The notes under the pieces: model-generated
What the model was told of the DNA's origin: nothing
Databases searched by the model: none
Seen by the model: only the letters and a program-made list of their open reading frames with translations
Part shown: in pieces, positions 30,501 through 42,107 of the stretch
Position numbering within the stretch: position 1 is the first letter of the stretch
How the letters are laid out: each line of letters begins with the position of its first letter
Made by a program: the position numbers and the translations under genes
From: Trichoplax adhaerens
Lineage: Eukaryota; Placozoa; Uniplacotomia; Trichoplacea; Trichoplacidae
Assembly: GCF_000150275.1 (NCBI RefSeq)
Contig: NW_002060949.1
Coordinates: 4,897,193 to 4,961,192 of the forward strand
Direction of reading: 5' to 3'
DNA length: 64,000 nt

Positions 30501-33500
30501 TGACCAGATATTGTTAGTACGCGTATAGCATTTATAACATAAACGAAATTGGTAATCCATCTTAATAACAAACAGTAGTGCAAAAAATAAATTCTCAATA
30601 AACTCTAAATAAATTTAATGATCTACATGGAAAATAAGACAGACAGGACTAGATGAGAATAAAATCCTATAAGCGTAACTTGGCATGATATTTTCAATTT
30701 ACCTGGTCCACTACAGATAAAATTGCCAATATCGTAGGAGGCAAAAGTTGAATTGGTTATTTGTGACAAGCCAAGGTGTAATTCTTTTATAGGTAAATAT
30801 CTTTTGTCGTTTAATGTTCCTCTATCTTCTAGAACACGGTTAGCAAATGAATCACAATTGCATGATTTATTTTTGTTATAGCAATTATTTACGACGCCAC
30901 ATGCACATTTAGACGAATTTGATGGAGCTCCAGCCCAATTTTTCATTCTTCGACCATCTTGTGATATCCACCAGATATAAGGTTGTCCAGGTGAATTAAG
31001 TAATAGTGCTTGTCTACAAGTAAAGCTAAGATCTTGACGACAACGATCTGATACTTTAGCCAAAGCAGATAATTGTTGAATTGAAATTGTATTTCCCCGT
31101 TGATTGATGTTATTCGTTGTAGCAAGATAGCCTAATGGAGTGACTGCTTTACCGGGCCCAACATTAGCCGCAATAGGACGTAAATTCCTCTGTAAAGTAT
31201 TATTATGCGTAGCTACAGTATCGCTAGGTGATCTACCATCACAGTAGACTGTAAATGGCAAATTAGAACCATATGGACCATCTGGATCAATCATATAATT
31301 ATTGCTCAAATTTCTAGTATCACTTTGAAAGTGATCGTGGCATGATTTTTTATATCGATCTAGAATTGAAAAAGCAGAGAAAAAGTTATACACCTAAAAT
31401 GCACGCATGCGAATAGTAAGTAGCTGAAAGAGAGTTGATTTTGAAGAGGCGTAAATTATAAAATACTATTACAAGTCATTACAGATAAATGGAACCCATA
31501 TTTCAATACAAATATTTCATATTTAGATTTATAGTAAAGACATAATAAAGAACTTTGTTGCGATAGGTCTCAATATGAATATTTCATATTTAGATTTATA
31601 GTGAAGATACAGTAAAGGAATTGACTGCGAAATGTTTCAATACGGATATTTCATATTTAGATTTATAGTGAAGATACAACCAAGAAATTGGCTGCGAAAA
31701 TACTTCAATAAAAATATCTCATATTTAGATCTATGGTAAAGATACAATAAAGAGGTTTGCCGTAGAATGCTAGCTATTGGACTTTGAAGTCGAATAATAA
31801 TTATACAGTAATAGTAATCTAGGAGTCCAAACAGTACGTATACTGATAATATCATGAGCGGGATGTTGTACTTGTTATAATAAATTTAGGAAAATTGGAA
31901 AATAGAATGCTAATCTTAACTATCATTGACTCTTACTATTATCTGTAAAAATGATCAGTTACAATAATCAGTCTATCAACAATTATTTCAATCATAACAT
32001 TTGAATAACTTACATAGATGGCAATATTGTCCTTGGTATGGCCTCGATATATCACAATCACATCGAAATGTATTATCTACCATACTACAGATGCCATTAT
32101 TAAAACAAGGTGAGACCGGATAGCACAAATTGGACACAGTGCAGCCATTTTTAATCACTGAATTTTTAGTAACATTGCCGTCATCAATATTGACACGAAC
32201 TTGATTAATCTTGATATCACGTATACATCCTTTAAAACCTGTCCCTGATGAACGACCAATAATGATGGTTGGCCTTGCAATTTGATCACTGCCACGTAAA
32301 AATATTAATGCTTTACTTTTACCGTCTAAAGTTGCTGTAAAGCGATCATTAACAACATTCAATGTAAATTGATGCCAAACACCGTCGGTAACACTGGTTT
32401 CAAAAAGGAAAATATCTTGTGTTCCAATAAATTTAACACTTAATTTACCAAATTCAATACTAACATAAAATGGATTCAGTTGCGTTGGTAATCGTGCTAA
32501 GGAGATTAACTCAATGCCAAACCCGTAATGGACAGTACGAAATGAAAAGGATAGGGTAAATGATGGCGATAGTGAATTAAATGTCATGTGCGATGATGTA
32601 TCCAAGAAAGTATAAGGTGTATAGATTGTTAATGCCGTACAACTAGTGGTAACATTGCCGAAATTTATTCTAGACCAAAATTTCATAGCAGCATTATTTG
32701 CTGGCAACGTTTGTTGGTCCACTACAATTTTGCCAATGCAACCGATTAAAAATGGACGTTGGGCGCTTGCCAAATCCGACGGAAGACCACCAGCGTAGAT
32801 GATATTATCGAAAGGTGAGCCACGGTGTCCCATAGTAAAATTAACACTAGCACTTGTTGTTGTATCCACAGATAAATAGCCAGTGTACCCTGCTTTCCTG
32901 ATAGTGATAGAATGCAAGTTATTATCACTGATATTTCCCGAATTATGGATCCAATTGGTTCTACCGTCCGGTGTTGTAAATCCATAACGTAGAAATCCTT
33001 TCCATAATTGCAATGTAACACTGGATCGATCACGACCAACAGTATGCAGTACAAGACCATCGGTGGAAGATGTCGTTAATGATATCCTTAATGTATGATT
33101 GCTACTATATTGGGATACAGTTGGTGCTACTTGCGATAAATACTGAACGTAGCCTTGGCCATCGAAAAAATCTAATTATAATGGAAGAAATTAAAAAATT
33201 AGTAATAAAGCAAACATTTATCTCTATTCATTTTGACTAATTTTATTGTAAAGAAGTAGCAGTAGGGCAGAATAAGATATAGTCGCCCTTATTAGAATCG
33301 ATAATTAATAATCTTTCAGTGTACGTGTCCCTACTATTCCAACTGCGATATTAGATCCTTTTGAGCCCAATTCTCGCCCATAAGACAGAAAGCGTCCATT
33401 AATGACTCAATAATTGACAGAGGCATTAGTCTGAAAATTCATCTCATCTTGATAGTGATATGTTAAGCAATTCTCTATCAAATTGCCAACTAGTGAAATA

Positions 33501-36500
33501 GTTATTCGAAATTATTGCATTAATCGTTGCGGTACAACATGGCGTTAGCTGTTATAGAGAAAAGAGCTGAGAAAAGGGCTAAAGTGTCATTATGCTCATT
33601 TTAGATACATTCTACGCTCATTTTTTCATAATTCTTTTCTACTGTTTTTAAATCAATACTGGCTAATTAATCCAAAATTAGCAAGTGACTATAGAATTAT
33701 TTTTATAATTAAATGCCGGATAAATTTACTTTAAATATCTCGTTATACAATCATTTACTGTCTTAAACTAAATAGTTCATACATAAGGTAATGTATTTTC
33801 CCAGTTACAATACAAACATTTTAAATTCTTAATCAGGATGTAAGGATATCATTAGGATCAGTATATGAACATAAGCCAATAGTGTGATTTATTTTAACCT
33901 CCCTATGTTCGCTTTCCAAGATAATTTTGCTAATACAATCAAGAGATAGAACAAAAGTACAAATTAGAACTATGGACTACTAGAAGACCTGGAATACTAG
34001 AAGAATACTAGAAGAAGACCTAGAAGAAGACCTAGAAGAAGACCTAGAAGAAGACCTGCTGGTTTTCTTCTAGTAGTTCATGGTAGAACATAATAATATC
34101 AAACAATCTTACTCATAAGCACGCGAAGTAACATGATTTGGAAGATAGAGATTTCTATTTAAAGAAATTCCAGTTTTACTTGAGAAAAATTGATATTATT
34201 TTGACTTGGAGAAAATGCGAACATTAAGTAACTAATATAAGATCTATAATTATGGTAAGCAATGATAAAATGATTCTAAACTTCCAAGAAATGTATATTT
34301 CTTTATATACTCGTATACAGCTATGAAATAATATAAATTGGTTTTGTGATATCTATAGAGACCCTTATTTTCAATAGTAGCTAACCGAACTAATTTTACA
34401 CTTTATAGATTGAATTCTTTCATAGTAAGTACGGCGAGCCTATTTGTTAACATCATTAAATTTTATTACAATAGGTTAAAGGAAATGCTATCGTGGAAGT
34501 ATAGAATAACAAGGCGTAGATTTTGCTATATATTTGGAGACTATAGTATAAAATCACTAAAAATCATTAATCTGCACGATATTTTAAAATGCAGGAAGAA
34601 CAGAGATTATAAAGAAAGATCGAGTTGAATTAATAGATATTAAGTCAATATAAGAGATTCTGTTGATTTTCTCCATTTTTAGTTATTGGTACTAAGATAA
34701 TTACGATACAAATTGACTTTAGTGTTCATAATGCGAAAGAAATCATGGTAGCAAACCATTCAAGTGTCTAAGAAAGACCCTTTTAACAAGAAATCCTTAA
34801 GGTTCTAACAAATTGAACATCCACAGCCAGTTAATAAATTAATAATGACCTAAAAATGCATTTTAATTCAGGACTACAAGCGCCACGCTGTCATGACTAA
34901 CACATGTGGATTTTAAATTAGACGAAAAGGTTTTTCTTTTTCAGCCTTAGAGCTCGTCCATAAACCCTATTCTATTGATCAACAAGGTCAAGACTGCTAT
35001 AAAAACTTGCTATAGTCTTAATTTAGAGTGGAATAGATTTCAATGGAAAACAGAAATACTCCTGACAGCAAAGCAATCATTTTAACACTAACAGTCATTA
35101 GGATGGACTCTCTTTACTTTGTGACTGCTCTATCAAGTCTAACACTAATTAATGCGAGCAACTCGGTTTAAATAAAATTAACGCTAAAAAGCAAATCGAA
35201 TAATCACTTTTAGTGAATATCCCGTTGTAGCCAAGTAATAATTTGAAAAATTTTATATTGTACAGTCTTCTTTGTTAGAAAAAGATGGGAAGGAATTCCT
35301 TTCTCAACGAGACTGTTACAATTCTTGAATAAAAAAGCTTTCGAAATTATTGAATGGACTTGCTATAGCTTTACTAAGCAGCTCTTCTGAAGGCAGATAG
35401 CCAATAATGGCAAAGAAATCAAAGTTTTCCATTCTACACTTATACTAAACTTGGTATTCTTACCAAGCTTTAATCAAGGTTGTAATCTACACAATCATGA
35501 AATATTCATGAATCAGTCAATATTTAAGTAGGAAAAGTTTTGTCAGTTTGAGAAATAGACTAGAGCCAAATCGTTCTATTAGCGGCATCTAGAATTATAT
35601 CATTCATAACTTTATGAGAAAGAAAAACCCCGAATTCTATAGCCCATCTATTACTGAGATCATTTTTGAACGGCGCATTAACAGCGAATGCCTCTAGTTG
35701 CTGCAAGTGTGGAAGAAGAAATAGTGTCATAGTACATATCTATAAGGATTTGCATTTCAAATCCTGTAATGAGATTGGAAATAGTTTTGGGGCCATTGCC
35801 TCACAGGCAACGACTAGATGGAAAATTGATCATTTTACCGGGTTAAAATCTTCTATAAGGTAGATCAGGAATGCTGTCTAATAGTTACGAGATTTATTTT
35901 TGCAAATTGAGGTAATTGATATAATAAGTGTAATCACTTAGAACTAGCAGTAAAAGGAAGCGTTAGAACATCAGTAAGAGATTATAATTATTTTCGTAAA
36001 GAAGCAAGATTAATGTCCATATAGCCAGGTACAAGATAGAGCCATCAATGTCATGGACTATCGGCAAGGTGAATTTTTTTCAATTATGTAATGATATTAG
36101 ATACAGACATTTAGAATATGCAAAGATAGTGATCGCCAGAATTTTCGTATGCCAGACAGATTTTGGCATTGGTTATAATCATACAGAGTCTCCGTCCGAT
36201 GGAAGATGGGTTAAAAAATATTTCATCATCAAGTAAGCTACAACTACAACTAAAATCTATAATATATTATTACTCATAATGCAGTTTACATCATATAGAA
36301 GAGGTAACTACAGAAAATTTGTCAGTTTACTTTTCTTTTAATGTGGTCATACACGATAAAGCTTTCTTGATCTTTTGATTGAAGTATAAGTAAAAATGTT
36401 GTAATATATTAGAGAGATTATCAACCGCTTTATGCCAAGATGTTGGATAAAATTTTTTTGGTTAATAAACGATGACTAGATCTAAACTTTATAGGCTTAA

Positions 36501-39086
36501 CACGGTCTGACAATGAGTTATGCAGAAAGGGAAGGAAGGGAACGTTAAAATATTTGCCTAACTATCGTAGATTTTTAGTTTTCATTTTAATGAAGTAATC
36601 CCCTGTAAGGTGGACAAGGCTAAACGAAAGATTAATGTCCAATCTATCTTAGAGGAAGATGAAATTGGCTCATAACTAACGTATAGTCCCTTTAAGGATA
36701 TTTGAAGAGAAGTTCTCTTACAAGTCTCTGGCTCTGTCGTCATTTTTAGGAAAAATTGTTTACAGCATTGTTAATGCTAATATACTGTAAGTTCAGTTCA
36801 GGCGTGGGATAAAAAAAATTGAATTTAAATTTAGTAGTACCAGGGTAATGCATTAATTTGAATATGAATCAATCGAAAGCCATTCTTTGATCTTTCTTGA
36901 GATTCAGATGCTCTGCTTTAAAGATCTCATTGAATATGAATGCCCGTATACCCATGGCTATAGACAGGGATGAATGATAGAAAAGAAAATTTATGACCAT
37001 CATTAATAGTAGTGTTCTGATATGGCGATAGTCATAATTTCAACGACAGACTCTATTAGCATAGGATACGTTGCTAAAATTTGGATATATCCGTATCGTA
37101 CAAGGCCCTAAGCGTTAGATTTTGCTCCAATATCATCATCTTTATTTAAAAGCAAAGACTATTTATATCTTGTTATTACAGTCTATAAATTACATTATAA
37201 CTTGAAATAATTTATTCCATCATTGAATATTGACAGTATACAGTACGAATAACATAATTACTCAGTGTTAAGAGTGAGTCTTTATTTGCCATCAGGACAT
37301 GAATCTTGGTAACCGTCTACTGCACTTATATAGATATGCCGCTTACACAACTGGTTAAGAATTAACACTCAGAATTAGCGTCTTCAAGTAGGATTGAAGA
37401 ATTGTTTCAGCTTATTCCATCATCAGTTTACCAATTTGCCGGTAGTCATTTATTCTAATTATTGCTGCATTATTCAATTTGAATAAAGTTACTCGATTTA
37501 TTTCTTCAATGAGAGCACCATACTGAGAAGAAAAGTAGTAGCCTACAACACTTTAATCGTTTTTAATTGGCTTTTTATCGGTATAGTCGATATTTTTCCT
37601 TATATATTTAGTATCTTCAGTATGAGTATATAAAGCAGAAAGAACCTCAATTTCCTGCTCGTAGCCTAATCACTGCATCGCTTTGCCTTCTTGAAATACT
37701 CAGGAATCTTGATCTCAAACATTTCGATATTAATTTGGGCAATCTACAACGATGGCTCGTTACTAATGAAATAAATAGCCTGCAATACCAATACAAATCA
37801 TCCATTTGATTTAATCTATGGTGAAATCTGATGAAAATGATCCCATAAACTGATCCTGAGTTAAAGATCTGTTGTATTAGTAAGTACTGGGAAAGTGTGA
37901 GATAAAATGGCTGTCTTGTTACTTCTCCAACCCTTTCCCATTAATATTTAGCAGTAAGCAATCACTAAGAATAGTCATTGGCCTTAGGATTATTAATATT
38001 GACGGATGAATATAAAATCGTCATCTTCTCTTGAAATAGCAACATATCTATTCTACTGTATGTCAATTGGTATCAAATGTTACCGATAATATTGGCCACA
38101 ATAGAAAGCATAAAACAGATTTATTAAAGCCATTAACGTCTAAAGAGTAATAGAACGTCTGCATGTTCTCCACTTGACATATTCTATTTTGCATTCCTTA
38201 CGCAAGATTGTTCTCATCTTCGCAGTACGTTTAATTTCTCATCTGATCATTCTAATAAACATTTCCTATCCATGAATCAATCTATTTCAGCGCTCATTAT
38301 AATTATTGAATCTCTTAGCGAATATTATCAAAATAAAGTCGTGATCGATAAGGATAGTCTTACGATCAATTTTCAATGTTTCATTATAACTTGTGGTAAG
38401 GAATCCAATTTATTAGCTAGGAATGCGTACGATCTTCTCGGTAAGAATAAATTAATATCGTAAATATCCTTGCACCGTCATAGATATAATCATTGAAACT
38501 GGTAATAGACTACAACAACTTCTCTTAATTTTCACTCCTTGTTAGCAAAAAATCTGGAATTACTGATATTTACTGTCACTACTGCAATGATCACACTTGT
38601 GACAAAAAGCAATAATATTACTTACAATATCGATATCATGGGCAATATTGAACTTTCTGTCAAAAATCACTATTATTACAATTATTCACGCTATTGACCA
38701 TGTTTAAAAAGTTGATATAAGTTCGTATCTACGCTGGTTAATTATTTCAACAATTTGTCGTATTACTTTAAATTTTAACATAGCTGAATAAAGAATGATA
38801 ATTTCATAACGTAGAAATCGACTAAGACACGTTAGCAACATTGTCTAGAATGGCGAAGTAACGTGATAGTGCTGGATAGTATGGAGCTGAAAAGAAGCTC
38901 GAATTTGAATTGGCAATTAATCGCTTTTTATCGTTAGCTTATTTTAAACGAAAGTGAAGATGGCGACTATCCGATTATAAATTCAATTAAGTAATGATTT
39001 AATACTGTTTATCTATCAACTCTCTACTTACCGCAAGTTGCTGATGCAATTAAGAGAAAGAAGTAAATAAATTGGATTCGTAACAT
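27520..39086 (-). CDS. Caspr/neurexin IV-like single-pass adhesion receptor
   Basis: Likely a cell-surface adhesion receptor of the contactin-associated (CNTNAP/neurexin IV) family. Exons: 39032-39086 (signal peptide MLRIQFIYFFLLIASATC), 32014-33171, 30703-31359, 29743-30169, probably a micro-exon at 29496-29505, 29082-29346 and 27520-28415; about 1155 residues. Domain order: LamG, LamG (ending GFKGCIRDIKI), EGF-like (about 366-404), a fibrinogen-like module (about 405-623, NLPFTVYCDG to LPIKELHLGLSQI), LamG, EGF-like, LamG, one membrane helix (about 1066-1089) and a 66-residue cytosolic tail starting FKYRS. This is the Caspr order without its N-terminal discoidin domain. The signal exon joins exon 2 in phase 1 across 5.9 kb; that link is inferred. 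The tail ends EIHL, which fits a class II PDZ ligand. The 29743 and 29346 exon ends are out of phase unless the micro-exon is used. Confidence 0.85.
31500..31770. repeat. Intronic tandem repeat, four copies of about 67 bp
   Basis: Lies in the intron between the first EGF-like exon and the fibrinogen-like exon of the Caspr-like gene. The core ATATTTCATATTTAGATTTA starts at 31512, 31579, 31646 and (with substitutions) 31714, so the spacing is 67, 67 and 68. Each copy continues TAGTGAAGATACAATAAAGA and a TTG-CTGCGAAA-like end. Copies are well conserved apart from the last. Confidence 0.88.
33172..39031 (-). other. Large first intron of the Caspr-like gene
   Basis: About 5.86 kb between the signal-peptide exon and the first LamG exon, against typical introns here of 100-400 bases. 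I saw no discoidin-like exon on the minus strand. Short open frames (34410-34628, 35666-35863, 36048-36236, 38272-38463, all plus) lack recognisable features. A hairpin with an internal 12-base tandem repeat lies at 33967-34089. Long first introns often hold regulatory elements, but none can be named from sequence. Confidence 0.55.
33967..34089. repeat. Inverted repeat enclosing a 12-bp tandem repeat
   Basis: Outer arms GAACTATGGACTACTAGAAG (33967 on) and TTCTTCTAGTAGTTCATGGT (34064 on) are near complements. Between them AGAAGACCTAGA is repeated about four times (34009-34057). The arms end in the same ATGGACTAC word as the hairpin at 41958-42006. Confidence 0.7.
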
Positions 39087-41957
39087 GGTTTTCAATTTCA
39101 CTTGGTCTCGGCGCTTTTGAAAGAATATCCAAAGCAATTTTTATCCAACCGAGAAGTTTTATAGCTAGATATCAATGATGGTTAGTCGGAGTAATCAATA
39201 AAATAAAGATTAATTCCGGCTTTGACAGCGCATTTAAAAACTTGTTCAGATAAAGTAAAGGGGAAAAAATCGTCGATACGGCAGTTAATGTACTGTTTTT
39301 GCCTGAAGGGAATGGAGAATAATAGTTGGTGGTAGACAAATGAAAAGAATTCGCACTCGTCATGATAAATTATCCTTTAAGCCGCCTATGACGTTTACCT
39401 AAAACATAGTTAACTGCAGTTTTAAGCTTTGTTCTTTTCTTTCATCCCCCACCCTTCTATTGAATATAGTTGATCAATCAATCAATCAAGGTAATCAATT
39501 CAAGAATGGAATAAAGATGGAATTAACTGTAAAATGTCTCTCGAGAAAAAACTTTTTTCGATCAGCTTGAAACATTTTAATTTAGCGGCAAAAAAGGGGA
39601 AAAATATCGATTAATGACAACTGCAATATTTTCAACTCAATCTCCTAACATCATCTTAGGCAATCATGGAAGCTATTGGTATCCTTGATTATAGGCATCG
39701 TTGATGGTGTTCATCATTTCAATCCGATCCTATAACTGTCGATTTATGTTTTTATATATTAGATATAATGAGAGAAAAAAGATATATAAAATAGAACAAC
39801 AACAGTCTAAAATAGACGTACCATTCACAAGGCCTTTGTAAGGCAAAAGAGTGCAATTAAAGTGAATTGAATAACCCACTCAGCAAGGAGTCATAGGCAG
39901 TCGTTTTAATTCTACCAGCTGATTTACTCCAGTTAATTCTTGATTTAAAGTATTGTATTAAAGTGATGTGATTGAAACATAAACAATTGAATAGCATATA
40001 AATCAATACAATTTAGATTTTATTTGTTGGCCATTATTGTAGAATAATTTCATGACTGAATTTATTGGATTCTTCCTTTGATTTGCTTTCAATTTATTAT
40101 CTTTTTATTCCTTTTGAATTACTTTTTTCCCCCCTATTCTGTCGTACCAGTCTCCTGTCTACGCCACTTCTATTCAATCTTAGCCATCGATTCATATTGA
40201 ATACGATATTAAATTTGATTTGACGACAAAAATACTCGAAATACGTTATTGGCATTGAATCTCATTTTTATTCCGTTAACACTTGTCAATATTTTAGCCG
40301 GAATGACTCCATTTCACCTATTAGTGCTTTTTCCTTAACTGGTCCCAGAGGAACACATTTTGCATGTTGGCATTGCCTTTTCAATACACTTCTCCATCTC
40401 GTCGAGAATCAATTTTGGTTCTCTTTTACGTGATCATAGCCGCAGAAAATGTAAAACGCTTCGGTACATGATCTGCTCTTGAAATCATTGAAAGATGAGA
40501 GAAAAAGTAAAATGTTCTGTTTTATCCCTTAGATGGGATTACTTGCTCTTCATCGAATTAACAATAATAACGTCATTTATTTATTCAATGCCGTCTAACG
40601 CGTACTTTATTGACTACAAACTATAGCTTGAATTAATTAATTAGAAAATAAACAAAACAAATAGTTAATAGCAAGTTGCTGATCATTAATCTTTACATGA
40701 GGTCTATAGTCCTAATTAATGTTACATCATTTGGATAACAATAAATATTTAATTTATCACTTAAGTAAGTTTTTAAAAAAAGAGAAAATGGTCCTTTTTC
40801 TATTCGGTTTAGCGAGTTCCTCCCTTTCTCTTTTTGCCCCATCTTCGTATCACTATTAGCACTATACAGGCATAAAATATTCTTCGTCTTATCCATGCTA
40901 TCCCTACCAATTATGCCTTCCTATTGATTTCGGGCAAATTACTGATAGCCTTTTTCTTTCACAGCCTATTCTATTAAACACAAGATAAAGTGACGACTAA
41001 AAGTACTTGAACGAGTGACGATATTATTAGAATACAATCTTGATTACACCATATAATCGAGAGAATAACTATCAAATAAATCTTCCAGCTCTAATCCTTA
41101 TTCTATATTACTTTATTAATCTCTTTGTAAATGGTCTGCCCTAGTAGATACTAAATCCAACTTACAAATTACTGAAAAGATTACATTTACCTTAGCATCT
41201 TTATCAACATTGGACAATGATCTTCTATTGATAGAATGATTAAATTGAAAGATATGAAAGTGACTAAGTCAGAAATGTGTTAAATACCGGAATCAAATGA
41301 GAGCCACCTCTATAGTCTAGCTACGGCTGTTTATTTACCACTATTATACAGTTAAAATTATTATGACTAATTAAAACTGATATTGCTAAACCTAGTTATC
41401 ACAGTTGAAATTTTTTGTTATCCGTTCGTATTTCTATGCACCTACTCTATTTTCTAAAGTAAAAGATGATCCAAGCTTACAAGTAAAAAGGAAAAACCAT
41501 GACTTAACTATACGTTTATAAGAATTATTGACGTATATTGAATTTGGTAAATTAGCGTATGAATAAAGCCAAAACAAATTAAAAATAAATTCAGAATTCT
41601 CTTACTATTCAATATGACTGAACCAGATTCTATCGAATAGCCATCATAGTAACTACGATTCTAGTAAATTTCGCTTATAATCGGAGGCCGGTATCTAGAT
41701 TGAACGACTTATCTGAGTTATCCATTCCATTCATAGTATATACTATAATATATATCTTACACCCAATCTGAAGCAACAACATCTGCCTTTGAGTTTGTTA
41801 ACGAAACTGATCAGTAGTAATAGTGATACGTAAAATATATTTACATTAGCTCTGTAAAAGAAATGGATGGATGGATTTAAAGTGTAAGCTATAAGTATGT
41901 AAGAAATGATCATCTAGTGATTTTTAAGGAAGTAAGTATGCTCACTTTAGGGCTAAT

Positions 41958-42006
41958 CATGGACTACCAAAGAAATACGAATCCGGTATTTCTTTAGTAG
42001 TCTATG
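41958..42006. repeat. Hairpin with 21-bp arms
   Basis: Left arm 41958-41978 (begins CATGGACTACCAAAGAAA) and right arm 41986-42006 are complementary at 19 of 21 positions around a seven-base loop. It lies inside the decayed 150-bp array. Confidence 0.8.
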
Positions 42007-42090
42007 AGCTAATTAATGGCATAAAGTATTTAACCGGAAAAGCAATTATAGACAACCCCTGGTATCATATGCGTTTTTGCGAGTAGTAAT

Positions 42091-42107
42091 GCACCCTTAT
42101 AGGGTGC
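42091..42107. repeat. Short GC-rich palindrome
   Basis: GCACCCTTATAGGGTGC has seven-base complementary arms around three bases. It is unusual for its GC content in this AT-rich stretch and sits 85 bases after the larger hairpin. Confidence 0.6.

Noticed and set aside
38272-38463. 63-codon plus-strand frame in the Caspr-like first intron, considered as a retroelement protease remnant
   Set aside because: Only a vague LLARNAYDLLG resemblance, with no reverse transcriptase, integrase or LTRs nearby.
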